Assembly: GCF_032854445.1 (NCBI RefSeq)
Contig: NW_027018508.1
Location: 1-19,700 of the forward strand
DNA: 19,700 nt
Direction of reading: 5' to 3'
Source: Liolophura sinensis
Taxonomy: Eukaryota > Mollusca > Polyplacophora > Chitonida > Chitonidae
Shown: piece by piece, positions 9,037-18,312 of the stretch
Numbering within the stretch: position 1 is the stretch's first letter
Layout of the letters: each line of letters opens with the position of its first letter
Position numbers and translations under genes: made by a program
The notes under the pieces: model-generated
Database searches by the model: none
Seen by the model: only the letters and a program-made list of their open reading frames with translations
What the model was told of the DNA's origin: nothing

Positions 9037-9832
9037 CACTGTACTCTGTACAATCGCGACTGGTCATTACTATATTCAACTTTTGACTATAAGTTATGTG
9101 CCCGTCGGTAGCCCAGAAGACGTGAAATCTTTGGGCTAAGCGCATTTAACTCACCCGGCAATTGTCTTACTTCTCACGTAGTGACCCAGAAGCCTCTCAC
9201 CAATGCGGTCGCTGTGAGTTCAAGACCAGCTCATGCTGGCTTCCTCTCCAGCCGTACGTGGGAAGGTCTGTCAGCAACCTGCGGATGGTCGTGGGTTTCC
9301 GCCGGGCTCTGCCCGGTTTCCACCCACCATAATGCTGGCCGCCGTCGTATAAGTGAAATATTCTTGAGTACGGCGTAAAACACCAATCAAAAAAAAAAAA
9401 AAAAAAAAAAATCTTACTTCTCAGTCCAAGACAATCTTAATGTCTTTATCTACGTGTAGAAAAACCACACCATTTGTACGTGAAAAACACAAGGTACTTG
9501 ATACAGTCTGCTGTAAAAAGTACAACTGACCACAGACCCACATGAATAAGGTGCCAAAAGATGCGGAATTGAGCCAGGCAATGGCAGCTGTTGAAAAATT
9601 GCAAATTTCCCTGGTTTCCATGGAGTAAGAGCCGTTGCTGGGCAAGTGATTATGACATAAATGATCATTCAATTGTCACTACAGCCAAAAGTATTGGTCG
9701 GAGAGCAACGCGGTTTCCACCATTCGATTTCTCGTCACAAAATACGTCGGATTAGCCTCTTACCAGCAGCAGTGGAACAGTTTTCGCACTTTTGCATTTT
9801 TGCCTGGTCTTTTTGTTAATTGAAATCGGCTA
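9037..9832 (+). repeat. Satellite monomer M17, interrupted by SINE copy 2
   Basis: 796 bp. Matches M10, with private CAATCTTAATG near 9437 and GCGGTTTCCACC near 9717. Confidence 0.95.
9177..9411 (+). mobile_element. SINE retroposon, copy 2
   Basis: 235 bp in monomer M17. I see no base difference from copy 1 except one A fewer in the tail (23 A, 9389-9411). Target-site duplications are at 9165-9176 and 9412-9423. The same site, truncation point and flanks show that this copy arose by duplication of the satellite higher-order unit, not by a new insertion. Confidence 0.94.
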
Positions 9833-10381
9833 CACTGTACTCTGTACAATCGCGACTGGTCATTACTATATTCAACTTTTGACTATAAGTTATGTGCCCT
9901 TCGGTAGCCCAGAAGACGTCAAATCTTTGGGCTAAGCCCATTTAACTCACCCAGCAATTGCCTTACTTCTAAGTGCAAGACAATCTCAATGTCTTTATCT
10001 ACGTGTAGAAAAACCACACCATTTGTACGTGAGAAACACAAGAATCTTGATACAGTCTGCTGTAAAAAGTACAACTGAACACTGACCAACTTCAGTAAGG
10101 TGCCAAAAGATGCGGAATTGAGCCAGGCATCGGCAGCTGTTGAAAAATTGCAAATTTCCCTGGTTTCCATGGAGTAAGAGCCGTTGCTGGGCACGTGATT
10201 ATGACATAAATGATCATTCAATTGTCACTACAGCCAAAAGTATTGGTCGGAGAGCAACGCGGTTTGCACCATTCGATTTCTCGTCACAAAATACGTCGGA
10301 TTAGCCTCTTACCAGCAGCACTGGAACAGTTTTCGCACTTTTGCATTTTTGCCTGGTCTTTTTGTTAATTGAAATCGGCTA
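9833..10381 (+). repeat. Satellite monomer M18
   Basis: 549 bp. Counterpart of M11 and M25 (CACAAGAATCTTG). Confidence 0.95.
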
Positions 10382-10930
10382 CACTGTACTCTGTACAATC
10401 GCGACTGGTCATTACTATATTCAACTTTTGACTATAAGTTATGTGCCCTTCGGTAGCCCAGAAGACCTGAAATCTTTGGGCCAAGCCCATTTAACTCACC
10501 CAGCAAGTGTCTTACTTCTAAGTCCAAGACAATCTCAATGTCTTTATCTACGTGTAGAAAAACCACACCATTTGTACGTGAAAAACACAAGGTACTTGAT
10601 ACAGTCTGCTGTAAAAAGTACAACTGACCACAGACCCACATGAATAAGGTGCCAAAAGATGCGGAATTGAGCCAGGCATCGGCAGCTGTTGAAAAATTGC
10701 AAATTTCCCTGGTTTCCATGGAGTAAGAGCCGTTGCTGGGCACGTGATTATGACATAAATGATCATTCAATTGTCGCTACAGCCAAACGTATTGGTCGGA
10801 GAGCAACGCGGATTGCATCATTCGATTTCTCGTCACAAAATACGTCGGATTAGCCTCTTACCAGCAGCACTGGAACAGTTTTCGCACTTTTGCATTTTTG
10901 CCTGGTCTTTTTGTTAATTAAAATCGGCTA
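10382..10930 (+). repeat. Satellite monomer M19
   Basis: 549 bp. Counterpart of M12 and M26 (CAGCAAGTGTC, terminal TTAATTAAAATC). Private GGATTGCATCATTC near 10818. Confidence 0.95.
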
Positions 10931-11479
10931 CACTGTACTCTGTACAATCGCGACTGGTCATTACTATATTCAACTTTTGACTATAAGTTATGTGCCCTTC
11001 GGTAGCCCAGAAGACCTGAAATCTTTGGGCTAAGCCCATTTAACTCACCCAGCAATTTTCTTACTTCTAAGTGCAAGACAATCTCAATGTCTTTATCTAC
11101 GTGTAGAAAAACCACACCATTTGTACGTGAGAAACACAAGGTTCTTGATACAGTCTGCTGTAAAAAGTACAACTAAACACTGACCCACTTCAGTAAGGTG
11201 CCAAAAGATGCGGAATTGAGCCAGGCATCGGCAGCTGTTGAAAAATTGCAAATTTCCCTGGTTTCCATGGAGTAAGAGCCGTTGCTGGGCACGTGATTAT
11301 GACATAAATGATCATTCAATTGTCACTACAGCCAAAAGTTTTGGTCGGAGAGCAACGCGGTTTGCACCATTCGATTTGTCGTCACAAAATACGTCGGATT
11401 AGCCTCTTACCAGCAGCACTGGAACAGTTTTCGCACTTTTGCATTTTTGCCTGGTCTTTTTGTTAATTGAAATCGGCTA
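10931..11479 (+). repeat. Satellite monomer M20
   Basis: 549 bp. Counterpart of M13 and M27. Private CAGCAATTTTCTTAC and ACAACTAAACACTG. Confidence 0.95.
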
Positions 11480-12028
11480 CACTGTACTCTGTACAATCGC
11501 GACTGGTCATTACTATATTCAACTTTTGACTATAAGTTATGTGCCCTTCGGTAGCCCAGAAGACCTGAAATCTTTGGGCCAAGCCCATTTAACTCACCCA
11601 GCAATTGTCTTACTTCTAAGTCCAAGACAATCTCAATGTCTTTATCTACGTGAAGAAAAACCACACCATTTGTACGTGAAAAACACAAGGTACTTGATAC
11701 AGTCTGCTGTAAAAAGTACAACTGACCACAGACCCACATGAATAAGGTGCCAAAAGATGCGGAATTGAGCCAGGCATCGGCAGCTGTTGAAAAATTGCAA
11801 ATTTCCCTGGTTTCCATGGAGTAAGAGCCGTTGCCGGGCACGTGATTATGACATAAATGATCATTCAATTGTCGCTACAGCCAAACGTATTGGCCGGAGA
11901 GCAACGCGGATTGCACCATTCGATTTCTCGTCACAAAATACGTCGGATTAGCCTCTTACCAGCAGCACTGGAACAGTTTTTCCACTTTTGCATTTTTGCC
12001 TGGTCTTTTTGTTAATTAAAATCGGCTA
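11480..12028 (+). repeat. Satellite monomer M21
   Basis: 549 bp. Counterpart of M28 and M32 (GTTGCCGGGC, ATTGGCCGGAG, GCGGATTGC). It ends with TTAATTAAAATC, unlike M28. Private ACGTGAAGAAAAACC near 11649. Confidence 0.95.
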
Positions 12029-12577
12029 CACTGTACTCTGTACAATCGCGACTGGTCATTACTATATTCAACTTTTGACTATAAGTTATGTGCCCTTCGG
12101 TAGCCCAGAAGACCTGAAATCTTTGGGCCAAGCCCATTTAGCTTACCCAGCAATTGTCTTACTTCTAAGTCCAAGACAATCTCAATGTCTTTATCTACGT
12201 GTAGAAAAACCACACTATTTGTACATAAAAAACACAAGGTACTTGATACAGTCTGCTGTAAAAAGTACAACTAAACACTGACCCACTTTAGTAAGGTGCC
12301 AAAAGATGCGGAATTGGGCCAGGCATCGGCAGCTGTTGAAAAATTGCAAATTTCCCTGGTTTCCATGGAGTAAGAGCCGTTTCTGGGCACGTGATTATGA
12401 CATAAATGATCATTCAATTGTCACTACAGCCAAAAGTTTTGGTCGGAGAGCAACGGGGATTGCACCATTCGATTTCTCGTTACAAAATACGTCGGATTAG
12501 CCTCTTACCAGCAGCACTGGAACAGTTTTCGCACTTTTGCATTTTTCCCTGGTCTTTTTGTTAATTGAAATCGGCTA
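12029..12577 (+). repeat. Satellite monomer M22
   Basis: 549 bp. Counterpart of M29 and M33 (CACACTATTTGTACAT, GAGCCGTTTCTGGG, CTCGTTACAA, TTTTTCCCTGG). Private TTTAGCTTACCC and AACGGGGATTGC; it starts with TGGGCCAAGCCCA instead of TGGGCTAAGCCCA. Confidence 0.95.
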
Positions 12578-13126
12578 CACTGTACTCTGTACAATCGCGA
12601 CTGGTCATTACTATATTCAACTTTTGACTATAAGTTATGTGCCCTTCGGTAGCCCAGAAGACCTGAAATCTTTGGGCTAAGCCCATTTAACTCACCCAGC
12701 AATTGTCTTACTTCTAAGTCCAAGACAATCTCAATGTCTTTATCTACGTGTAGAAAAACCACACTATTTGTACATAAAAAACACAAGGTACTTGATACAG
12801 TCTGCTGTAAAAAGTACAACTAAACACTGACCCACCTTAGTAAGGTGCCAAAAGATGCGGAATTGGGCCAGGTATCGGCAGCTGTTGAAAAATTGCCAAT
12901 TTCCCTGGTTTCCATGGAGTAAGAGCCGTTGCTGTGCACGTGATTATGACATAAATGATCATTGAATTGTAGCTACAGCCAAACGTATTGGTCGGAGAGC
13001 AACGCGGTTTGCACCATTCAATTTCTCGTCACAAAATACGTCGGATTAGCCTCTTACCAGCAGCACTGGAACAGTTTTTCCACTTTTGCATTTTGGCCTG
13101 GTCTTTTTGTTAATTGAAATCGGCTA
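12578..13126 (+). repeat. Satellite monomer M23 (chimera)
   Basis: 549 bp. GGTATCGG, TTGCCAATTTCC and GTTGCTGTGCACG are of M30/M34 type. From about 12964 it has CATTGAATTGTAGC, CAATTTCTCG and CATTTTGGCC, which are of M9/M16 type. The change of type lies between about 12935 and 12964. Confidence 0.94.
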
Positions 13127-13923
13127 CACTGTACTCTGTACAATCGCGACTGGTCATTACTATATTCAACTTTTGACTATAAGTTATGTGCCCGTCGGTA
13201 GCCCAGAAGACGTGAAATCTTTGGGCTAAGCGCATTTAACTCACCCGGCAATTGTCTTACTTCTCACGTAGTGACCCAGAAGCCTCTCACCAATGCGGTC
13301 GCTGTGAGTTCAAGACCAGCTCATGCTGGCTTCCTCTCCAGCCGTACGTGGGAAGGTCTGTCAGCAACCTGCGGATGGTCGTGGGTTTCCGCCGGGCTCT
13401 GCCCGGTTTCCACCCACCATAATGCTGGCCGCCGTCGTATAAGTGAAATATTCTTGAGTACGGCGTAAAACACCAATCAAAAAAAAAAAAAAAAAAAAAA
13501 AATCTTACTTCTCAGTCCAAGACAATCTCAATGTCTTTATCTACGTGTAGAAAAACCACACCATTTGTACGTGAAAAACACAAGGTACTTGATACAGGCT
13601 GCTGTAAAAAGTACAACTGACCACAGACCCACATGAATAAGGTGCCAAAAGATGCGGAATTGAGCCAGGCAATGGCAGCTGTTGAAAAATTGCAAATTTC
13701 CCTGGTTTCCATGGAGTAAGAGCCGTTGCTGGGCAAGTGATTATGACATAAATGATCATTCAATTGTCACTACAGCCAAAAGTATTGGTCGGAGAGCAAC
13801 GCGGTTTGCACCATTCGATTTCTCGTCACAAAATACGTCGGATTAGCCTCTTACCAGCAGCAGTGGAACAGTTTTCGCACTTTTGCATTTTTGCCTGGTC
13901 TTTTTGTTAATTGAAATCGGCTA
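13127..13923 (+). repeat. Satellite monomer M24, interrupted by SINE copy 3
   Basis: 797 bp. Matches M10 and M17, with private GATACAGGCTGC near 13597. Confidence 0.95.
13267..13502 (+). mobile_element. SINE retroposon, copy 3
   Basis: 236 bp in monomer M24, with a 24-A tail (13479-13502). The body is identical to copies 1 and 2 as far as I can read. Target-site duplications are at 13255-13266 and 13503-13514. The next monomer in the corresponding position, M31 at 17217, has an empty site, so the series of SINE-bearing units ends here. Confidence 0.94.
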
Positions 13924-14472
13924 CACTGTACTCTGTACAATCGCGACTGGTCATTACTATATTCAACTTTTGACTATAAGTTATGTGCCCTTCGGTAGCC
14001 CAGAAGACGTCAAATCTTTGGGCTTAGCCCATTTAACTCACCCAGCAATTGCCTTACTTCTAAGTGCAAGACAATCTCAATGTCTTTATCTACGTGTAGA
14101 AAAACCACACCATTTGTACGTGAGAAACACAAGAATCTTGATACAGTCTGCTGTAAAAAGTACAACTGAACACTGACCAACTTCAGTAAGGTGCCAAAAG
14201 ATGCGGAATTGAGCCAGGCATCGGCAGCTGTTGAAAAATTGCAAATTTCCCTGGTTTCCATGGAGTAAGAGCCGTTGCTGGGCACGTGATTATGACATAA
14301 ATGATCATTCAATTGTCACTACAGCCAAAAGTATTGGTCGGAGAGCAACGCGGTTTGCACCATTCGATTTCTCGTCACAAAATACGTCGGATTAGCCTCT
14401 TACCAGCAGCACTGGAACAGTTTTCGCACTTTTGCATTTTTGCCTGGTCTTTTTGTTAATTGAAATCGGCTA
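13924..14472 (+). repeat. Satellite monomer M25
   Basis: 549 bp. Counterpart of M11 and M18. Private TGGGCTTAGCCCA near 14020, which still keeps the 6-bp inverted repeat. Confidence 0.95.
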
Positions 14473-15021
14473 CACTGTACTCTGTACAATCGCGACTGGT
14501 CATTACTATATTCAACTTTTGACTATAAGTTATGTGCCCTTCGGTAGCCCAGAAGACCTGAAATCTTTGGGCCAAGCCCATTTAACTCACCCAGCAAGTG
14601 TCTTACTTCTAAGTCCAAGACAATCTCAATGTCTTTATCTACGTGTAGAAAAACCACACCATTTGTACGTGAAAAACACAAGGTACTTGATACAGTCTGC
14701 TGTAAAAAGTACAACTGACCACAGACCCACATGAATAAGGTGCCAAAAGATGCGGAATTGAGCCAGGCATCGGCAGCTGTTGAAAAATTGCAAATTTCCC
14801 TGGTTTCCATGGAGTAAGAGCCGTTGCTGGGCACGTGATTATGACATAAATGATCATTCAATTGTCGCTACAGCCAAACGTATTGGTCGGAGAGCAACGC
14901 GGATTGCACCATTCGATTTCTCGTCACAAAATACGTCGGATTAGCCTCTTACCAGCAGCACTGGAACAGTTTTCGCACTTTTGCATTTTTGCCTGGTCTT
15001 TTTGTTAATTAAAATCGGCTA
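14473..15021 (+). repeat. Satellite monomer M26
   Basis: 549 bp. Counterpart of M12 and M19. Confidence 0.95.
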
Positions 15022-15570
15022 CACTGTACTCTGTACAATCGCGACTGGTCATTACTATATTCAACTTTTGACTATAAGTTATGTGCCCTTCGGTAGCCCA
15101 GAAGACCTGAAATCTTTGGGCTAAGCCCATTTAACTCACCCAGCAATTGTCTTACTTCTAAGTGCAAGACAATCTCAATGTCTTTATCTACGTGTAGAAA
15201 AACCACACCATTTGTACGTGAGAAACACAAGGTTCTTGATACAGTCTGCTGTAAAAAGTACAACTGAACACTGACCCACTTCAGTAAGGTGCCAAAAGAT
15301 GCGGAATTGAGCCAGGCATCGGCAGCTGTTGAAAAATTGCAAATTTCCCTGGTTTCCATGGAGTAAGAGCCGTTGCTGGGCACGTGATTATGACATAAAT
15401 GATCATTCAATTGTCACTACAGCCAAAAGTTTTGGTCGGAGAGCAACGCGGTTTGCACCATTCGATTTGTCGTCACAAAATACGTCGGATTAGCCTCTTA
15501 CCAGCAGCACTGGAACAGTTTTCGCACTTTTGCATTTTTGCCTGGTCTTTTTGTTAATTGAAATCGGCTA
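15022..15570 (+). repeat. Satellite monomer M27
   Basis: 549 bp. Counterpart of M13 and M20, and of most of M31. It belongs both to 7-mer unit III and to the first 4-mer unit. Confidence 0.95.
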
Positions 15571-15929
15571 CACTGTACTCTGTACAATCGCGACTGGTCA
15601 TTACTATATTCAACTTTTGACTATAAGTTATGTGCCCTTCGGTAGCCCAGAAGACCTGAAATCTTTGGGCCAAGCCCATTTAACTCACCCAGCAATTGTC
15701 TTACTTCTAAGTCCAAGACAATCTCAATGTCTTTATCTACGTGTAGAAAAACCACACCATTTGTACGTGAAAAACACAAGGTACTTGATACAGTCTGCTG
15801 TAAAAAGTACAACTGACCACAGACCCACATGAATAAGGTGCCAAAAGATGCGGAATTGAGCCAGGCATCGGCAGCTGTTGAAAAATTGCAAATTTCCCTG
15901 GTTTCCATGGAGTAAGAGCCGTTGCCGGG

Positions 15930-15937
15930 CACGTGAT
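15930..15937 (-). promoter_or_regulatory. E-box in each monomer (CACGTG; ATCACGTG on the minus strand)
   Basis: Position given for M28. CACGTG is the canonical bHLH E-box, and the minus-strand octamer also fits the yeast centromere CDEI consensus RTCACRTG. It is present in nearly every monomer. It is lost in the three SINE-bearing monomers (GGGCAAGTGAT) and in M12 (GGGTACGTGAT). The motif is clear; any function is unproven. Confidence 0.45.
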
Positions 15938-15946
15938 TATGACATA

Positions 15947-15956
15947 AATGATCATT
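15947..15956. other. Ten-base palindrome AATGATCATT
   Basis: Perfect palindrome about 10 bases downstream of the E-box, given for M28 and present in most monomers. In M29 and M33 the change to AATTGATCATT shortens it to TGATCA. M9, M16 and M23 keep it but alter the following bases to GAATTG. Confidence 0.7.
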
Positions 15957-16122
15957 CAATTGTCGCTACAGCCAAACGTATTGGCCGGAGAGCAACGCGG
16001 ATTGCACCATTCGATTTCTCGTCACAAAATACGTCGGATTAGCCTCTTACCAGCAGCACTGGAACAGTTTTTCCACTTTTGCATTTTTGCCTGGTCTTTT
16101 TGTTAATTGAAATCGGCTACAC

Positions 16123-16135
16123 TGTACTCTGTACA
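16123..16135. other. Dyad 1 of the satellite monomer (TGTAC-TCT-GTACA)
   Basis: Perfect 5-bp inverted repeat with a 3-base spacer at the start of the monomer, given for M29. It is intact in most copies. M3 keeps both arms with spacer TAT; M33 loses two bases of the left arm. Confidence 0.8.
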
Positions 16136-16160
16136 ATCGCGACTGGTCATTACTATATTC

Positions 16161-16178
16161 AACTTTTGACTATAAGTT
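16161..16178. other. Dyad 2 of the satellite monomer (AACTT / AAGTT)
   Basis: Five-base inverted repeat with an 8-base spacer, given for M29. Nearly all copies keep it. M13 changes one spacer base and M33 adds one T in the spacer. Confidence 0.6.
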
Positions 16179-16214
16179 ATGTGCCCTTCGGTAGCCCAGA
16201 AGACCTGAAATCTT

Positions 16215-16227
16215 TGGGCTAAGCCCA
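16215..16227. other. Dyad 3 of the satellite monomer (TGGGCT-A-AGCCCA)
   Basis: Perfect 6-bp inverted repeat around a single A, given for M29. M25 has TGGGCTTAGCCCA, still symmetric. In the TGGGCCAAGCCCA variant (M1, M12, M14, M19, M21, M22, M26, M28, M32) one pair is changed. The SINE-bearing monomers have AAGCGCA, which also breaks it. Confidence 0.8.
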
Positions 16228-16243
16228 TTTAACTCACCCAGCA

Positions 16244-16271
16244 ATTGTCTTACTTCTAAGTCCAAGACAAT
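16244..16271. other. Dyad 4, hairpin-forming segment and SINE target site
   Basis: ATTGTCTT (16244-16251) and AAGACAAT (16264-16271) are perfect 8-bp complements around a 12-base loop. AAGACA can alternatively pair with TGTCTT at 16277-16282. Copies with ATTGCCTT have one mismatch, except M1, where the right arm is AAGGCAAT. In M10, M17 and M24 the SINE sits in the loop. Confidence 0.8.
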
Positions 16272-16329
16272 CTCAATGTCTTTATCTACGTGTAGAAAAA
16301 CCACACTATTTGTACATAAAAAACACAAG

Positions 16330-16359
16330 GTACTTGATACAGTCTGCTGTAAAAAGTAC
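16330..16359. other. Dyad 5, compound hairpin-forming segment
   Basis: GTACTT (16330-16335) pairs with AAGTAC (16354-16359). Inside it TACAG (16338-16342) pairs with CTGTA (16347-16351) around loop TCTG. A 2x2 internal loop (GA / AA) separates the stems. The outer stem is weakened in copies with GTTCTT (M9, M13, M16, M20, M27, M31) or GAATCTT (M11, M18, M25); the inner stem is kept in nearly all. Confidence 0.8.
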
Positions 16360-16668
16360 AACTAAACACTGACCCACTTTAGTAAGGTGCCAAAAGATGC
16401 GGAATTGGGCCAGGCATCGGCAGCTGTTGAAAAATTGCAAATTTCCCTGGTTTCCATGGAGTAAGAGCCGTTTCTGGGCACGTGATTATGACATAATTGA
16501 TCATTCAATTGTCACTACAGCCAAAAGTTTTGGTCGGAGAGCAACGCGGTTTGCACCATTCGATTTCTCGTTACAAAATACGTCGGATTAGCCTCTTACC
16601 AGCAGCACTGGAACAGTTTTCGCACTTTTGCATTTTTCCCTGGTCTTTTTGTTAATTGAAATCGGCTA

Positions 16669-17216
16669 CACTGTACTCTGTACAATCGCGACTGGTCATT
16701 ACTATATTCAACTTTTGACTATAAGTTATGTGCCCTTCGGTAGCCCAGAAGACCTGAAATCTTTGGCTAAGCCCATTTAACTCACCCAGCAATTGTCTTA
16801 CTTCTAAGTGCAAGACAATCTCAATGTCTTTATCTACGTGTAGAAAAACCACACCATTTGTACATAAAAAACACGAGGTACTTGATGCAGTCTGCTGTAA
16901 AAAGTACAACTAAACACAGACCCACATTTATAAGGTGCCAAAAGATGCGGAATTGGGCCAGGTATCGGCAGCTGTTGAAAAATTGCCAATTTCCCTGGTT
17001 TCCATGGAGTAAGAGCCGTTGCTGTGCACGTGATTATGACATAAATGATCATTCAATTGTCGCTACAGGCAAAAGTATTGGTCGGAGAGCAAACGCGGTT
17101 TACACCATTCGATTTCTCGTCACAAATACGTCGGATTAGCCTCTTACCAGCAGCACTGGAACAGTTTTCGCACTTTTGCATTTTTGCCTGTTCTTTTTGT
17201 TAATTGAAATCGGCTA
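16669..17216 (+). repeat. Satellite monomer M30
   Basis: 548 bp. Counterpart of M34 (AACACGAGGTACTTGATGCAG, GTTGCTGTGCACG, CTACAGGCAAAAG, GCCTGTTC). Indels: G lost in CTTTGGCTAAG, A gained in GAGCAAACGCGG, A lost in CACAAATACG. Confidence 0.95.
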
Positions 17217-17763
17217 CACTGTACTCTGTACAATCGCGACTGGTCATTATTATATTCAACTTTTGACTATAAGTTATGTGCCCTTCGGTAGCCCAGAAGA
17301 CCTGAAATCTTTGGGCTAAGCCCATTTAACTCACCCAGCAATTGCCTTACTTCTAAGTGCAAGACAATCTCCATGTCTTTATCTACGTGTAGAAAAACCA
17401 CACCATTTGTACGTGAGAAACACAAGGTTCTTGATACAGTCTGCTGTAAAAGTACAACTGAACACTGACCCACTTCAGTAAGGTGCCAAAAGATGCGGAA
17501 TTGAGCCAGGCATCGGCAGCTGTTGAAAAATTGCAAATTTCCCTGGTTTCCATGGAGTAAGAGCCGTTGCTGGGCACGTGATTATGACATAAATGATCAT
17601 TCAATTGTCACTACAGCCAAAAGTTTTGGTCGGAGAGCAACGCGGTTTGCACCATTCGATTTGTCGTCACAAATACGTCGGATTAGCCTCTTACCAGCAG
17701 CACTGGAACAGTTTTCGCACTTTTGCATTTTTGCCTGGTCTTTTTGTTAATTGAAATCGGCTA
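17217..17763 (+). repeat. Satellite monomer M31
   Basis: 547 bp. Opens with CATTATTATATTC (shared with M35), later matches M27 (CACAAGGTTCTTG, GATTTGTCGTCAC). A is lost in GCTGTAAAAGTAC and in CACAAATACG. Confidence 0.94.
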
Positions 17764-18312
17764 CACTGTACTCTGTACAATCGCGACTGGTCATTACTAT
17801 ATTCAACTTTTGACTATAAGTTATGTGCCCTTCGGTAGCCCAGAAGACCTGAAATCTTTGGGCCAAGCCCATTTAACTCACCCAGCAATTGTCTTACTTC
17901 TAAGTCCAAGACAATCTCAATGTCTTTATCTACGTGTAGAAAAACCACACCATTTGTACGTGAAAAACACAAGGTACTTGATACAGTCTGCTGTAAAAAG
18001 TACAACTGACCACAGACCCACATGAATAAGGTGCCAAAAGATGCGGAATTGAGCAGGCATCGGCAGCTGTTGAAAAATTGCAAATTTCCCTGGTTTCCAT
18101 GGAGTAAGAGCCGTTGCCGGGCACGTGATTATGACATAAATGATCATTCAATTGTCGCTACAGCCAAACGTATTGCCGGAGAGCAACGCGGATTGCACCA
18201 TTCGATTTCTCGTCACAAAATACGTCGGATTAGCCTCTTACCAGCAGCACTGGAACAGTTTTTTTCCACTTTTGCATTTTTGCCTGGTCTTTTTGTTAAT
18301 TGAAATCGGCTA
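17764..18312 (+). repeat. Satellite monomer M32
   Basis: 549 bp only by compensation: C lost in GAGCAGGCATCGG, G lost in GTATTGCCGGAG, two T gained in ACAGTTTTTTTCCAC. Counterpart of M28. Confidence 0.94.

Larger units (their letters stand above)
9037..13126 (+). repeat. 7-monomer higher-order repeat, unit II (4,090 bp, SINE-bearing, transitional)
   Basis: Monomers M17-M23. M17-M20 match M10-M13 of unit I. M21 and M22 match M28 and M29 of unit III. M23 is a chimera: its first part is like M30 and its last part is like M16. The poly(A) of the SINE is one base shorter than in units I and III, which explains the 1-bp length difference from unit I. Confidence 0.93.
15571..16119 (+). repeat. Satellite monomer M28
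   Basis: 549 bp. Counterpart of M21 and M32 (GTTGCCGGGC, ATTGGCCGGAG). Confidence 0.95.
16120..16668 (+). repeat. Satellite monomer M29
   Basis: 549 bp. Counterpart of M22 and M33. It shares CATAATTGATCATT with M33, which reduces the usual 10-bp palindrome to TGATCA. I use this copy as the reference for most dyad positions. Confidence 0.95.
13127..17216 (+). repeat. 7-monomer higher-order repeat, unit III (4,090 bp, SINE-bearing)
   Basis: Monomers M24-M30. M24-M29 align with M17-M22. M30 replaces the chimeric M23 and has no SINE-bearing monomer after it. Its last four monomers (M27-M30) are also the first repeat of the 4-monomer pattern that continues to the right edge, so the two higher-order registers overlap here. 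M30 is 548 bp long because of three single-base indels. Confidence 0.92.

Noticed and set aside
16168-16200. CENP-B box in the monomer
   Set aside because: I compared TTCG-containing segments (CCTTCGGTAGCCC and CATTCGATTTCTCG) with NTTCGNNNNANNCGGGN on both strands. None has the required A and CGGG.
17217-17763. Possible remnant of a fourth SINE in M31, one 7-mer after M24
   Set aside because: The site reads through as GCAATTGCCTTACTTCTAAG with no duplication or A-run, so it is an empty site of a different subtype, not an excised copy.
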